From positions 7,594,743-7,658,742 of the forward strand of contig CAJINV010000002.1 in assembly GCA_905178155.1 (NCBI GenBank): 64,000 nt of DNA. Direction: 5' to 3'. Below the pieces are notes generated by a model, which was given only the letters and a program-made list of their open reading frames with translations, was not told the origin of the DNA and did not search any database. The position numbers and the translations under genes are program-made. Shown here one piece after another: positions 11,848 to 24,589 of the stretch (positions are counted from its first letter, which is position 1; each line of letters starts with the position of its first letter). The stretch is from Amoebophrya sp. A120. Lineage: Eukaryota; Sar; Dinophyceae; Syndiniales; Amoebophryaceae.

Positions 11848-12293
11848 ACTTGCTATATTTTGTGGCTCCGCCGGTGGACGAAATTGTACTTGCACTTAGT
11901 ACTTTTCGTACTGGAACGTGATATATGAATGTGTACCCCGACGAAGTGATCACCTATGAATAAAAAAGTGTGCTCCTTCTCTCAGTGCCAGTTCTGGTCT
12001 ACGCTCTTGTACTTACAACAACTGCGCAACTGCGTGCTACTCTTCCGGAACATCGGCACACGGCACGCTCACGCAACACACGCGAAATAAAATAAACGAT
12101 GAGCCGACGTGCCCAGGTTTGTCGCGAAAGGTCAACGCGGTTTCTGTTCTTACACGTGCGTTCCGTTTTATTTCATGAGCCTGCTCAACCACAACGCGTC
12201 GCAACACTGTCACGCCAATTGAATTTAAAAAATTCTCTTTGGTGCGCTCCGTGGAAGAAAGAAGAAGTCTCGCTGCAGATTTCTTGTATATTC

Positions 12294-15200
12294 TTACGAA
12301 ATATCATCGCGATCGCCTTCTATGTCGCTACCATCGTCCCCAGACAGAGACCGCTCGTCGTTCTTCACCGTGCCATCGTAGGCTCTCGGCCCCCCTCTGC
12401 GGCAAATTTCACGGATAATCTCCCAGGCACGGGAATGTAGCGGTGCCGGGCGCCGCTTCGTCGCCGCGCGCCGGTTCAGCGTTTTCCAACGAGCCTTGAG
12501 CACGTCCCGGCTTCGGCAGTTCTCCTTGCACACGGCGGTAGTCTTCAGTCTATCGAAGTCCGCGGCGTAGAGCGGTAGCAGCGGGCTCTTGTTAATCCCC
12601 GCACCGTCGCCTCCGTCAAGTCCGGATGAAGGCACGTCCATTTCCCGTAGTTGGGTAGTAAAATACTGATACTGCCCAAACTGCTCTTTCCTCTATCCGA
12701 AAAAAAATTACCGCAACCGCAAGGATCGATATTACAACAAGTGAACACGAACTGGCATGACAACGACAAGACCCTTCTTCTATCTCGCACAGCCATTTCA
12801 AGCAGTGCCTTCGTAAAAAAAAGCTGCACTTATTGCAACGAGAACGAATCTATGATGCATGTTCTCCGTGTCACAGTTCGACTCCTGCGGTAATAAGTTT
12901 CAATTTGTCTTGCATACCGTCAATGAATACCGGAGTATCTCGTCGTAAAGCAGTTCCATTTCTTGGGACAATTGAGGATCCGGCTTCAAGTGTGGTGGCG
13001 GCTCCACGTAAAGCTTCTTAGTCCCGCCGGATGATTTTTGCGATGCTGCAGACCACGCTGCTTGTCCTTCGGCACCCAAATTCGTTTTCCTTGATGAAGA
13101 GCCCCCTCCTGCTGGTGACAACTCCCGCAACACTTTTTGCTTTCGCCCCTCTTTGTGCCGCATCGCCAAGTCGTGTATTGTGTCACACTGTCGCTTGTTT
13201 TCGCGCAGCGAGTACCAATACTCCGCTTTGCCCACGGCATTCGCCATGGCCGTGTAACATAACAGGAAGTCTTCGCGCTCCGTGAATTCTACACGACCGC
13301 CGCCGCCACGGGGACGACCTCCTGCTGGACGAAGGGCAAGAGGCGGAGGAGCGCCGCCGGGTAGTAGATCTTGATTTTCTTCTTCATCTTTTCCACGGTT
13401 CTTCGCTTCCAAGTCCACCGATTTATCGTTCTTCTGCATCAGAACCAATTCCGAACTCCTACTGCCTCGGCCGCCTCGTCCCTGCTGTGAAAATATCGCC
13501 CCCTCCTTCTGGTCCTCGTCGTGGTGGAGGTTCATGCGCATGCCATTGCCACGTCGTCCCCCTCGTCGCTGCATCATTTTCTGTTGTTGCTGCTTCTGCA
13601 GGTACAGCTCGATATCGCTCTCCTCTTCGTCCTGGTCGTCTTGTTGTTTCGCAATGACCTGCGCATGGATGTCCTCCTCTTCCATGATCACTGGAAATTC
13701 TTCGGTGACTGCCCTTTTTCGACGCCCAGTGCTGGCGTCTTCGTGATCTAATTGTAGTTGTGCCATGGATTTATACCGATTGACTCGATCCATTTTGTCG
13801 TCCAGAAATGACGACGGGCGCATCTGGTCGATGTGCTTGCGCAGGACTTCAGGCCGGACATCGGCTAGCTGTTGTACCGGGAGGACTTCGACTTTTTCTA
13901 GTTTCGCCAGCATCGATGACACTAGCGGTCCTCGGTACAACACTTGATTTGGATCACTTTGGAACCTAGAGGATGCGCCGGCGCTTTCCTTGCGGCTCAG
14001 CCTCATCAAACTGCTCACGCTGTTGCTCAATACGACTTGATGTTCATCAGAATTGTTGACCTCCGGCGCAGCAGCAAAATTATTCGCAGGCCTGGGGCTG
14101 GTAACTGGGTTGAGCAAGGTTGTGCTTTTCGGCGGCGGGGCCGAGGGTGCGCGGGGTTCGCGCTCGTGAGAAGTGCTGGTCTGTGGTTGATGTTGCCCTT
14201 CTTCGGCGTTCTTGTTCATTCCCTCCCGTCGCGGCCCTCCAAAGTGTGGAAGTGCACTTGCACCTCCTGCTCCTTCATCTGCGCTTCGTGGTGCCGGCGG
14301 TGGCTTTTTGGTGAACAAGGGGATCGCAGACGACGATCCTCCAATGGCATCAAAAGACGCAGCTCCTGACGAAGTAGGTGCTGTGCGTGGAAATGGTTTT
14401 TGAAATGATAGCTTCCGCCCTTGCTGCAGCACCTGTCCTCCGGCTGCCGAAGATGCCAGTCTCGGGGGCATTCGTTCTCCCGGTGCTCCTGATGCAGCGT
14501 TCTTGTTCCGCTTGAACGAAGCCTCTCCCTGCAGCTGGTGGTCCTGTTCCAAAAAATCCGCGACATCTGCCGTTTGTTGTATCAGACCGCTTGGAAGTAG
14601 ACCAGCTCTTGTCTCATCTTCTTGACTCGTCCCACCTGCAGCATCACCGAGATCAAGTTGTGACTTCTCCAGGGAGCGGCTCTTGTTGTAGTTCTTCCGC
14701 AGAGCAAAAGCCTCAGCCGTGTTCATATTTCTCGTAGCTGCCCTGCCTCTACTCTTCAGCAAAGAGTTCATTTTAGTGGAACCGAAAAGAAACGAAGATG
14801 ATGCAGCCTCCACTGCAGCTGCTGAAAAATTTCTCTGCTCGCTAGCGGCAGAAGGCTGCTGATTCAAGTTCGGCACACGATCCTCCTTGATGACATTCAC
14901 ATTCGTCGTCGACCCATCTTTGTGCTGGGCAGCAGCCTGCAGCTGCTTCTTGGTATTCATCACTTTGCTTTTCACGTAGCCACCGTGTCCTTTCCTGAAG
15001 CTTTCTTCGATTTTCGCCGCCCATTCCTCTTTCCTCTGGGCCTTTGCCAAAATGTCCGACAACGGGAAGGCAGGCAAGGCGGCGGTTTTGGGTGCGTCTC
15101 CTTGGTGGTCTTTCTCGTTCATTTCTAGCGCTCCTCCCGTCTGAGTCGTAGTTCCGCCAGTTGTTCCCGCGCCAGCAACGACGTCCTTGAAGGGAGATGC

Positions 15201-16943
15201 AGTTTTGCCAGCCCAGCCGAGTGGCCGCCGACTCCGGTTTCCGAGGGTGGGAGCCATTGGTGGGCGTTGAAAGATTCTATTCGAAGACGTCATCTCCAAT
15301 TCATTTTTTTCCGAGACCGAGTCCGCCAAAACCATGGAACTGAGAACATACTCATTGTTGCCAGAGCCTGAGCCCACAGCACCAGTAGCACCTCCCGTTG
15401 CCTGCTTCTGACCATATGGCTGAAACCTTGCTTCGTCGATTTTCTCGACGGGCGACGGCGATGCAGAGGAGGCGAGTGGCCTCGGCAGGTTCCCGTAGCT
15501 GTAACTGAGGCTCTGTCTCCCGTTATTTTTGCTTGGCGGAGATCTGCCTCGCTGCGGCGATCTGGTCAGCCAGTCGCGGCTTTGATGTTGTTTTTCGTCC
15601 TGCTTCTCGTCGTGCAGCTTTTGCGACAGTGTTCCAGCACCACCAAACGGCAGAGACCGTCGCGGCGCAGTTCTTGCGGCGGGCGGCCGCGGTCCACCAC
15701 GTAGGTCCTCGTCCTCACCGTGCTGCAACAACTTTTCTTTTTCTTGGTCCTGCTCCACCTCCACCCTTTTGGTTGCGAGACATTGCTGCACCAGAACGCC
15801 CTCTGGAAGTTTATTTGCATCTGTAAGTCGAGCGGCCTCCTTCTCAAGTACAACATGGAGTCGCTTCGGCGATATATCTTTCATACACCTCGAGGAAGCA
15901 AGGGACTGAGAACGGGATGAAGCATTTCTGTCCTCATCTTTTTGTCCCGTTTTTCTTCTCTTTTCCGGAAACGCGCTGGTCTCGCGAAGTGGAGTTGTTC
16001 TACCCGCTTCGCCAGCCCCTCGTTCTTGCTGCTGCTGTCCCGTGCGGCCGTCGTCCTCTTCGGCGTCGGCACTGCTGCCTCTGTCCCCCGTCGGCGGCCG
16101 GCGCACATTTTTCTTGTAGTTCTGGCTCGCTGCGGAAAAGTATGGCTGGTTTCCGATGATTTTTTGCTTCCTCGTCGACAATTTCATGCCGCTTCGGTCC
16201 GCTGCGGAACGAGACGGCGGCGAAGGCGAAGGCGACGCCGCTGGGGACGACGTTTTGGCTTTGCCTACGTTCTTTGTGTTTATTTTCACGTGGTCCACGT
16301 GCTGGACGTCATAATCTTTCTTGCCGCTCGTCGTCATATCGCCTCCGAGTCCCGAAGCCTGCTCGTCCTCCCGAAGCGCATTTCCACCTGAAGGACCCAG
16401 AGCAGGCGCAGCCGAAGCCAGAGGACGCTGCTCCACCTGCAGCGTAGTGCTGTAGTTCGCTTGCAGCTTCGTCACGTTCGGAGTTGTTGAAGAAACCTTT
16501 TTGTAGTTTCCTCCGTGAGCTGGCCCTCTCGGCGTGCCGGGCCGCATCTCAGAACTTGTTGACAACGCTGCCGTTGGGGCTACTACTGCTGGTGCCGCTT
16601 TTGCATCTTGATCCGCTCGTAGTTGACCGATTTTTGACTCGCCCGGGCAGGACGAAGATGGTAGCTCACCTGCTTGCGCTTGTGCTAAGGCGGGATCCTC
16701 CTCGCGCCGCTCATTTTTTCTCGGGCCCACCACCTCAGACTGGAGCAGCGCGCCTCCTGTAGTAGAAGTCGTCGCTTCATTTGCGGCAGGAGCGACCTGT
16801 TCGGTCACTGCCACTCTTGGCTCCGGAAGAAACCGGAAGCCGAGGTTCCCACTTTTCGCGTTGACATTTCTCACACCAGGAGAATCACCGTGCAAGGCAC
16901 CACGTACCAATAATAGCCGCGTCCGCGGAGGTAGTGAGGTCAT
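12294..16943 (-). CDS. Large disordered protein, function unknown
   Basis: Two exons (16943-12918 and 12680-12294) with GTATGC donor and CAG acceptor, 1470 aa. Most of the chain is Ser/Gln/Lys/Ala-rich and low in hydrophobics, with runs such as QKQQQQK, so it is probably intrinsically disordered. Better ordered stretches lie near the C-terminus: one around REDFLLCYTAMANAVGKAEY and one spanning the splice junction (MELLYDEILRYS into QYQYFTTQLREM). It is not assigned to any family. It has no signal peptide or membrane segment, so a cytosolic or nuclear scaffold is the most that can be suggested. Confidence 0.75.
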
Positions 16944-17602
16944 GGCGGTCTTTTTGTCTTCACGCCAAAAAAGGACGCAACTTCTCTGCCCGCCATGCCA
17001 TCGTGGGTAATGTTATGCACGACGGCACGGAGGTCGCTAAAAATCTCAATCCAGAGGCGGCCTCCTTTTGGTTTCGAATCGAAGAACCTTCCCCGCATGC
17101 TATGGCCCCGCCAGGGCCCGCGCCAGGGTCGGCCTCTCCCTCTTGGGAGCCCCAAATCGGGCCCATAGCATGCGGATTGGCATTTTGCTTTTGGCGGACT
17201 TTGTTTTTTTTGTTCTTTTTTGTCAAAATGCCGCATCTTCTGGCCTTCAGTCCGCCTCTGAAATGGCGGATTTTGAAGGCGTCTTTTGCGGGGCCCGAAT
17301 GTGGGGCAAAATGAGGCCCATACCATGCGGATTCGCTGTTTTTTTCGGAGCGCTGCTTTTTGGGCGCCCATTTTTGGGCGCCCCAAATCGCCAGAAACTA
17401 CGGCGGTGGGCGCCTCAGAAGGGCGCCCCTTTTGCCGGCTCCCCTGCGTCGTTTTATCCAGTGCGAGTCGATAGTTTTCGACCGGGCTTGTTTGCTATCA
17501 AAGCCCCGGCCGCTTGATAAATGGAAATTTTTTATGCCCAAAAACACTTTCGGCCGCTTGGAAACTGCCGGTCGTTTTGGATAAGACATGTCAAAAAGAT
17601 CG
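16944..17602. repeat. Intergenic GC-rich repeat with inverted CATGC motifs
   Basis: Spacer between two large genes. It contains CCGCATGCTATGGCC (17092-17106) facing GGCCCATAGCATGCGG (17160-17175), and a further copy CCCATACCATGCGGATT at 17317-17333. The same motif recurs at 62461-62474 in the large right-end insertion, so both regions probably derive from a dispersed repeat family. Open frames here on both strands look like composition artefacts. Confidence 0.5.
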
Positions 17603-20600
17603 CTAGGTTAGAACGTTCGTGACCTCACTACATACTACACTTCCTTCTTGCGCAGCGACCGGGGTCTTGCTGATGTCAGGAAATAAGTCCTCTACTTCTT
17701 CGCCGGGGTTTTTAATATCATGATCTTTTTGCCCTTGCTGCTTCTGGAGCATTATGCCGCAACCGAGATCTTTATCATCTGTCGAAAGCTGCAGGCCCTC
17801 GGCAGGCGTTTGCTCTTCTACCGGAAGCACTAGAGTGGTAGCACCGATCTGCGAGGAACAAGAAGGCGCGGGAGCAGCTCCTGATGCTGCTAAAACTAAA
17901 TTCTTTGCCGACGATGAGTGGTGCTTTTGTGGTGCCACTGGAGGTTGTTCCACGTTGATGCTCGCCTGAGCTTCAATACCACCTCCACTCTTCATCCGCA
18001 GCTGTTGTTTCTGAAAATCCTGCTCTTCGTTATCGTCTCTTTTTCTACTTCCACCGAGCTGCGCTTGGCGCTTGAGCCAGTCCAGCCAAGAAAACTCCTC
18101 GGCCGCGTGGAGGTCCGAGGCTGCTTTATTTTCACCACTTTTCCCCCCGTCTGCTGCTCCCGTGCTGCTCGTCGCCGGAAATTCCGGCAAGTCTTCCCAT
18201 TCGTCGAGCCCCTTGAAGGGCGGAAAGTCCAGCATGCGCTCCATGTTCTTCCAGTCACCAAAATCCACTTCGTTTCCGGTCTTCTTCAGGTGGGCCAGGA
18301 ATGCAGCATGCAGTTTGGTCGTCAGATTCATGGAGATGGGCAGCAGCGCGCCGGTCAGCGAGTTGGCGACGCACTTACGGAGCAGTACCGGGTTGATAAA
18401 CGTGGGACTTCTGAGGTCCTCAACTCGCTCTACTTCTGCACGAATGGCTACTCTGTAGCGTTCCTCGTCGTGAACCAAAGACGGAGGTGCTCGCTGTGCT
18501 TGCGCTGGTGGGTCAACATCTAATATTTCGCGGTTCTTAATATCTTCATCGTCTTCCAGTCTTGAAACAACGACAGCGCCGGTTGCTGCCAACACGTCCC
18601 TTTTCGCACCTGCCTTCGTCCCCGTAGTTGATCCCTTCACTAGCTTGTTTGGCACAGCAGACCGCTCTTCAGGCGAAGGGGGAGGGGGTCGCTTTTTCGA
18701 CTTCTGGTCGATTTCCGGCGAAGATGGAATGAACTCTCCGTCCACGTACTGTCTTGCGGCCTGCGGAAACCGCCGGCGCATGCCCTCGGAGAAAAGCAAG
18801 TTCTGCCCGTTGGACTCTGCACTGCAGCTGCTCCGTTCGTCGCTGTGCTCGTTGTCGCTGATATTATCTCTCAACATCAGCGGCGGTGGGTTACTATCGT
18901 TTTCGTCATCTTCTTTCGCCGCGTTCTTTCCCACGACTAGCGGCGTACCTGGTGCCGACGCGCCAGATTCGGAGAATGCCAGTTCGATTCGGTCGAACTC
19001 CCCGCGCAGCATTTTCTTGATGGGTTCCAACAAAATGTCGTCGAAATGCTCCTTGCGGTAACGTTCCCACATGTGCAACCCCCAGCACCGCTCCGTGAAA
19101 GCCTTCACAATGATCTCTTCGTTGGAAAACAGCGGATCGATACGGCCGGTGCTGTAGTCATCATAATGACCTCCAAACTTACTCAGATTTGTATTGCTCG
19201 AAGAAGTTGCAGCTCTACCGGACCCCATATCTCCTGCTCGAGCATGTACCTGGTCGTCCATCCGATCCCCTTCCATTTGTAGCGTGCTCAGGTTCAACAT
19301 CTGCGCTCGGACTTGCTGATCGTAGAGCGGAATCAGGTAGTTGTCGACCAATTTCTGCCGCACTTTCAGGTCGGGATCTTCGTCGGCTTCCTCCTTCAAG
19401 GAGGGAAGTAGCCGCTCCTCGCTCGCTTTGCTTTTCTCATTCTTGTTTGTTCCTGCTTGACCAAGCTTGTGTTTGAAATTTGCACTATCGTCTTGGTCCT
19501 CCGCGAGTTCAAAAACCTGGTCCAGGTACTCGTAGAGGATAAAGAAGAGTGGAAAGCAAGTGGAAGAATCGCCAGAAGTACTAGATCCAGCTGGAGGAGC
19601 TGTAGCAGAAGGCATCAAACAGTTGTCGATTTTTCTCAGAACCCGGCACAGCTCGTTGCTGAGCATGTTCTCGTTCCTCGCTGTGGACAAAGACGAGGAC
19701 AATCTTCGTCCTTGTTTTGCAGCGGCAATCCCAGTTGTAGATGACCCTGCTGCTCCAGTTGCAGATGAGCCACCTGCTGGTGCCCCCTTTGCTAGTACTC
19801 CTGCTCCCGGGGGAGAAAACCCCACGCGGAGGCAATGGTGGAGAAACAAGATAGCGAAGAAATTATCGGTGGTGCCATTTGTTGGTGAATGATCGTCATG
19901 ATGTGTTGTTAATCGCCTCTTCCCCTGCCGCAGCCGCCTGTCCTCTTCTTTCAGCCAAGCGAGCTTTTTCCGCAGCTCACCAAAGGGCTCCTTCGGTCGC
20001 GCGCGGCGGTGCAGGTAGGCTTTAGGCACGCCTTCGTTGACGCCCATGTACTTGGAGACAATCTCGCAAATCAACTTGTGCTTGGTCGAATCGCGGAGAA
20101 GCGTCGCGCGGTTGGGAGGTGTAGGAGGCGGGACAGGTGCTGGAAACTTCTCTGCGAGGTCGAGAAAAGCCTGGTCCTGTGGTTCCCGCTGTGTTGGTGC
20201 TGGCCCCGCCGCTGCCGCGCCATCCACTTTTGTAAAAGGTTGCTCTTCTTTATGTTCGACTTGTACTAGCGGTTCTTGCCCCTCTTTTCCATCCTCATCC
20301 TCTACTTTGTCGACCGATGACTTGGCGCTGTGATACGCGGCTGAAGACGAGGACCTACTGGTTTTTCTCCTGACTGATTCACTTCGAACCAGATTTTCAT
20401 TTCGATTTTTCGATGAAAAGTCACCAGAACTTTCGGCTGGTGCAGGATCCCGACCTCTCTTCTTGTTCACGACCACGTCGCGAATGGCATGTAGTTGTGC
20501 AGACAAGGCCGGAGGAACAACCGACTGCGTGGGTTCCAAAAGCTGCGTCTGCTCCACCTGCGCACCACGAGGACCACTTTTTGGTGTCTTTACTTCTTCT

Positions 20601-21913
20601 TTGTGTCGTAAGCTTTCATTTTTCGAAGAGGAACTACAACTACCTGAGCCTGCGACAACTGCGCTTCCTTTACTTCCATGTCCTTTGAAGGTGGGCGGCA
20701 ATGGTGGTCTCGCCGATGAAAAGGATGTAGATGAAGCGCCCCCTCCGGGTCGTGAACCTTCTGCCATTTTCTTCATACTGTTGACTGCCGTGCCAGCGGT
20801 ATTTTGTGCTTCTACTGCGTCATCATGCTCAGTTTTTTTCTTCCCTAGTACGACCGGCATCTGGTGCGCATCCGCGGGTATCAGCCCCTTCTTCGGTGAC
20901 AGAGACACAGAGCTGGCTTTTGGTTTTGCCTTCGCTTTCGCAATGGACGCCACGCCATTGTGTGAAGATGAAGTATATTTTGTAGTTTCCTTATCTGCGG
21001 TGAGAGCGTTAGTGGAATTGCTGTTGATGGTCTTCTTGTTGGTATTTTTTCCCTTATCGACTTGCTGGCCTTTTGAGCTCGAGGAAAAAGATGACGCGGA
21101 GGAATTCTTTATGTCACGGCCGGCCGCGTGATCCTCATGTGATTTATGACCTTCAAGAAGCACACTGCCCTTTATCTTCGTCTTGGTCTTGCTCGAGGAT
21201 GCCGATGCGGCTGCTTCCGAGTTCTTCACCGGCACTACCTCTTTTTTGCCTTTTTCCTTTTTTTGCGCAGCAGCAGGCGCTGCTGGTAGTTGTCCCACCT
21301 TCGCCGTCTTTTTATCGTTGGATTTCTTCACGGCCGCACTTGCTCCTTTCGATGCCGTTTTCTTCGTGGCTACCGTCTTCTTTGTTGAAATCTTTTTCAT
21401 GGATGATTTCTGTTTTTTCCCAACTTTCTTCATAGCTTGCTTCTTCATTTTCACACTGCTTTTCTTCATCGGCTGCGCACCACCACGAGGAACAGACTCG
21501 CCTTTATTGACGTTGCCACTAGAACTCTTGCCTGTAGAGCTACTTTTAGCTTTCTCCTTAGGCCTTTCGCCCCCTTTGCTAGATGAAGATGAAGCACCAC
21601 TACCAGCTGGCGCAGCACCAGCAGCGGCTTTCGTCTTGGCCGCTGGCGCAACTGGCGCTACTGGGGCTTTCGTCATCATCTTTTTCGTACTCTTCATGGC
21701 TGCTGATGCCGCTCTAGTATTTGCGGAGGACTGGGCTTTTCGCGGACGGGAAGATGAAGATGCACCAGTAGCAGTTGCACTCCTCGAACCTGTCGCATTC
21801 GAAGTTCCTCGTCGTGTAGCAGGTCGAGAGGCCGAACGACCGCGATTTTTATCCTTACTGCTAGAACCAGCCACTGGCTTCCGCGGGCGTGGCCCACTTC
21901 CGGGTCCACCCAT
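17603..21913 (-). CDS. Lys/Ser/Ala-rich 1436-aa protein, function unknown
   Basis: A single uninterrupted frame from ATG 21913 to the stop at 17603. The first about 450 residues are strongly basic and low in complexity (many KKS, KAKAK and SSS runs), resembling chromatin- or nucleic-acid-binding tails. Two more ordered regions follow: one around KLICEIVSKYMGVNEGVPKA to ELRKKLAWLKEEDRRLRQ, and one around EEIIVKAFTERCWGLHMWER. A third near the C-terminus contains NPVLLRKCVANSLTGALLPI. No catalytic motif, signal peptide or membrane helix is recognised. Nuclear localisation is an inference from charge only. Confidence 0.75.
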   Translation of the reverse strand: MGGPGSGPRPRKPVAGSSSKDKNRGRSASRPATRRGTSNATGSRSATATGASSSSRPRKAQSSANTRAASAAMKSTKKMMTKAPVAPVAPAAKTKAAAGAAPAGSGASSSSSKGGERPKEKAKSSSTGKSSSGNVNKGESVPRGGAQPMKKSSVKMKKQAMKKVGKKQKSSMKKISTKKTVATKKTASKGASAAVKKSNDKKTAKVGQLPAAPAAAQKKEKGKKEVVPVKNSEAAASASSSKTKTKIKGSVLLEGHKSHEDHAAGRDIKNSSASSFSSSSKGQQVDKGKNTNKKTINSNSTNALTADKETTKYTSSSHNGVASIAKAKAKPKASSVSLSPKKGLIPADAHQMPVVLGKKKTEHDDAVEAQNTAGTAVNSMKKMAEGSRPGGGASSTSFSSARPPLPPTFKGHGSKGSAVVAGSGSCSSSSKNESLRHKEEVKTPKSGPRGAQVEQTQLLEPTQSVVPPALSAQLHAIRDVVVNKKRGRDPAPAESSGDFSSKNRNENLVRSESVRRKTSRSSSSAAYHSAKSSVDKVEDEDGKEGQEPLVQVEHKEEQPFTKVDGAAAAGPAPTQREPQDQAFLDLAEKFPAPVPPPTPPNRATLLRDSTKHKLICEIVSKYMGVNEGVPKAYLHRRARPKEPFGELRKKLAWLKEEDRRLRQGKRRLTTHHDDHSPTNGTTDNFFAILFLHHCLRVGFSPPGAGVLAKGAPAGGSSATGAAGSSTTGIAAAKQGRRLSSSLSTARNENMLSNELCRVLRKIDNCLMPSATAPPAGSSTSGDSSTCFPLFFILYEYLDQVFELAEDQDDSANFKHKLGQAGTNKNEKSKASEERLLPSLKEEADEDPDLKVRQKLVDNYLIPLYDQQVRAQMLNLSTLQMEGDRMDDQVHARAGDMGSGRAATSSSNTNLSKFGGHYDDYSTGRIDPLFSNEEIIVKAFTERCWGLHMWERYRKEHFDDILLEPIKKMLRGEFDRIELAFSESGASAPGTPLVVGKNAAKEDDENDSNPPPLMLRDNISDNEHSDERSSCSAESNGQNLLFSEGMRRRFPQAARQYVDGEFIPSSPEIDQKSKKRPPPPSPEERSAVPNKLVKGSTTGTKAGAKRDVLAATGAVVVSRLEDDEDIKNREILDVDPPAQAQRAPPSLVHDEERYRVAIRAEVERVEDLRSPTFINPVLLRKCVANSLTGALLPISMNLTTKLHAAFLAHLKKTGNEVDFGDWKNMERMLDFPPFKGLDEWEDLPEFPATSSTGAADGGKSGENKAASDLHAAEEFSWLDWLKRQAQLGGSRKRDDNEEQDFQKQQLRMKSGGGIEAQASINVEQPPVAPQKHHSSSAKNLVLAASGAAPAPSCSSQIGATTLVLPVEEQTPAEGLQLSTDDKDLGCGIMLQKQQGQKDHDIKNPGEEVEDLFPDISKTPVAAQEGSVVCSEVTNVLT

Positions 21914-23689
21914 CTTTGCGATAACTTCTCTATCCGTTTAATATAGGGAAGTAAGTTCTTCGTACTACGTACCTGCTCACAAGGAGTTCTTTGCAGCAGC
22001 TGGTGTAATTTATTATACTGGTAAAAATTCGCTCTTGTTTATCACCAAGCAAACACGACAAAGACAAAGGACTCTATGAAAGACGGGTGAAAGTTAGTGT
22101 TCATTCTCATATACGTTCTATTGGGGTCTTCATGCCGGGGTCAAGCGTTACTCTGCCCCGCGCCTGCGTGCGGGGAGAAGAAAAAGAAGGGGAGGTAGAC
22201 CACGACTACGAAGTAGTTGAGTACATACAATCGATATCGATAGCACCAAGCTCGACGATAAGGATAATGTGCTTATGTTTCGACGCGCTTCGTGTATCTT
22301 TGTCAGGCTCAGGACATCTAATTGTGCGGGGAAAATGTCAATGACAAATAAATCGGGGAACGGGAACGCCATGCTTTGACTAAGAATAAATCCACTTGCG
22401 TCTCCACACACAGCTTGTACATGATAAGCATCGATGCCGATCGAGAACATGGGCGTCTCTATGCCTACGCGTCTCTTCTGGCAGGCTCTTGCAGAGTCAA
22501 GTAGTAGTTGTCTCGCTCGTCAAACTCGATTAACAGTAATTACCAACATCAACAAAGTGTAGAAATCTACCGTGGTGGTACAATGAGGGGGGGCTCGGGC
22601 TGCAGCCTCAAATATTTTAGCTTCGTCAGTCTCTCAGCACATTAATGAATAATTTTTCCCTAACGGATCACGCTCGGGGGACTGTTTCTGAAACACAACA
22701 ACAAGGTAGACGTAGAGCTGGCTTCCTGATACAATTTGATAGAAACTACAGGCTGACATCCAGATTTGACACATGATGTGAACTGCGAAAACAGGACGAG
22801 GAAGATGAGCAGGTCTGTAGAACCCCGGTTTTCCTACATCACTGGGTGTACTTGACATGCTTCTTGCGCTGGTAAAGTACAGCAGCTCAGTCGCTAGTAG
22901 CATGTCGCAATTTTCATCTTCATTCATTCCGAGAGCAGGTTGCATTTTCTCTAATCGGTGCATTTTCAACTGGCATTTTCCTGGGTGGTCATTCTTCTAC
23001 TTCGATTGTCAATCAATTGAATACCGGATGAAACAGAAACGCGTCTAAATTTTAACCGATGCTGCGCACGGCTAAAGTACAGTAAAATCTAGTATCGATA
23101 CAAAGTCAAAGTTGCAACCCCAGCCGTGCCAACACTTTTGGTTTTGTTTTTGAAACCTTAAAAGCGAAACCTTCATCTTGCGGAATAACCGGTGGTTATT
23201 CATGTGCTGAATCAAGATAAAACTGAACATAGAGCGGTTATCCACTTTGGATGTCTAAATTTGCTTTCAAACCATCATACCCGATGATGATGCTATCAAT
23301 CGCTAAAAAAGCTAAGATGTCTTCATTGTTAGTTTCAAGTCAAGCTGCTGTCCTGCATGATCTTCATCGGTAGACAGTGCGTTGAGAAATACTAAAACAG
23401 ATTCCGATTGCTCAGACCTGTACATATTTGCCCGTCTTTTTGTCAAAGCGAAACAATGGCTCCTCGTCCTCCTCTGCTACCTGCGTCAAAAGCTATGCCC
23501 AGCAAAATCACCAACTATTCTTTATTGATGTGCAGTGTAAACTCTTTTTTCTTCTATCTCAGTTCTAGTTTTTGTTTTAGTCTCGCCCATCCACAACCAC
23601 AGCTAAGCGTAAGCAGTAGCGAAACAAAGGATGTATTGCAATTTTTCAATTGACTGGTGAGACTGCAAGAAGTATGTTTCCTTTCAACG
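21914..23689. other. Intergenic region, no supported gene
   Basis: About 1.8 kb, AT-richer than its neighbours. Open frames on both strands are short and have no family resemblance or splice support. No repeat or RNA gene was recognised. Confidence 0.5.
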
Positions 23690-24235
23690 TCACGCACACA
23701 AATGTGGTGTTGGTGATTTTTCTTGGCATAAATTTCGGAACCGGTTCACTTCGTCGTCCTCGATTTGAAATTGCTGCTGGATGGCCTTCATGCGCTTCTC
23801 GCCCTGTTTGTTGAGTCAAAAAGTGTTTTCGAGCATTTGGATATTTGTAATGATGCAGCCGAATCACCATGATTTTGCAGATGTTGAATCTGAACTTTTT
23901 TTTTCGATAATCACGCGTATCAACACTAGCACTACATTCTCCTTCTACAATACTTACCGTGACGAAGTCCCTAAAACTCTGCTCCGTCCTGTTTGTGTCC
24001 AAGGCGTCCTGTAGCCAAAGCTGCTCTGCTTCCCGCAATCTCTGCGCCAACGGGTCCTCCCCATAGTTCATTCCCGTCATAAACAGCATGTTGCCTGCCT
24101 CCTTGGGCATCTTCGGCCTCCGGATAGTGTTGTCCCCAAGGTCGCCAGCAGCGGACCTGGAGTTAGTTCTTTTGCATTTGCAAATACGCATCAAAATGGG
24201 GCGACAAGGCCAACCTACCTAAGGCGGAAGTGCAT
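23690..24235 (-). CDS. Small spliced protein of 109 aa, unknown
   Basis: Exons 24235-24219, 24156-23958 and 23803-23690 use GTAGGT and GTAAGT donors with CAG acceptors. They join to 109 aa starting MHFRLRSAAGDLGD and ending SPTPHLCA. The chain is helical and charged, with REAEQLWLQDALD and KRMKAIQQQFQIEDDE. No membrane segment is present and no family is recognised. The very short first exon (17 nt) is the least certain part; it was chosen because the other frames meet stops. Confidence 0.6.
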
Positions 24236-24379
24236 CAGGCACCGCAAAACCCGTGTAATTCTCGTTCTCTGTCACTCTCTTGCTCTTCCTCTTGCTCTTC
24301 CGGCACGATCAACGGAAAATAATCTCTACCATGACTAGTTATAAGTCAGAAAACCCATTATTTAATAGTATCCCGCAAT

Positions 24380-24570
24380 AAAAACGAACAATAGAAACGA
24401 AAAACGAAAACGAACAATGAAAACGAAAAACGAAAACAAAGAATGGAAACGAAAAACGAAAACAAAGAATGGAAACGAAAAACGAAAACAAAGAATGGAA
24501 ACGAAAAACGAAAACAAAGAATGAAAACAAAAAACGAAAACAAAGAAACGAAAAACAACAACAATGGAAT
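24380..24570. repeat. Tandem repeat, 26-bp unit
   Basis: A-rich unit CGAAAAACGAAAACAAAGAA plus TGGAAA, repeated about four times nearly perfectly and in degraded form on both sides. First of three adjoining arrays. Confidence 0.85.
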
Positions 24571-24589
24571 GCAGACAAAGTGCCCAAGC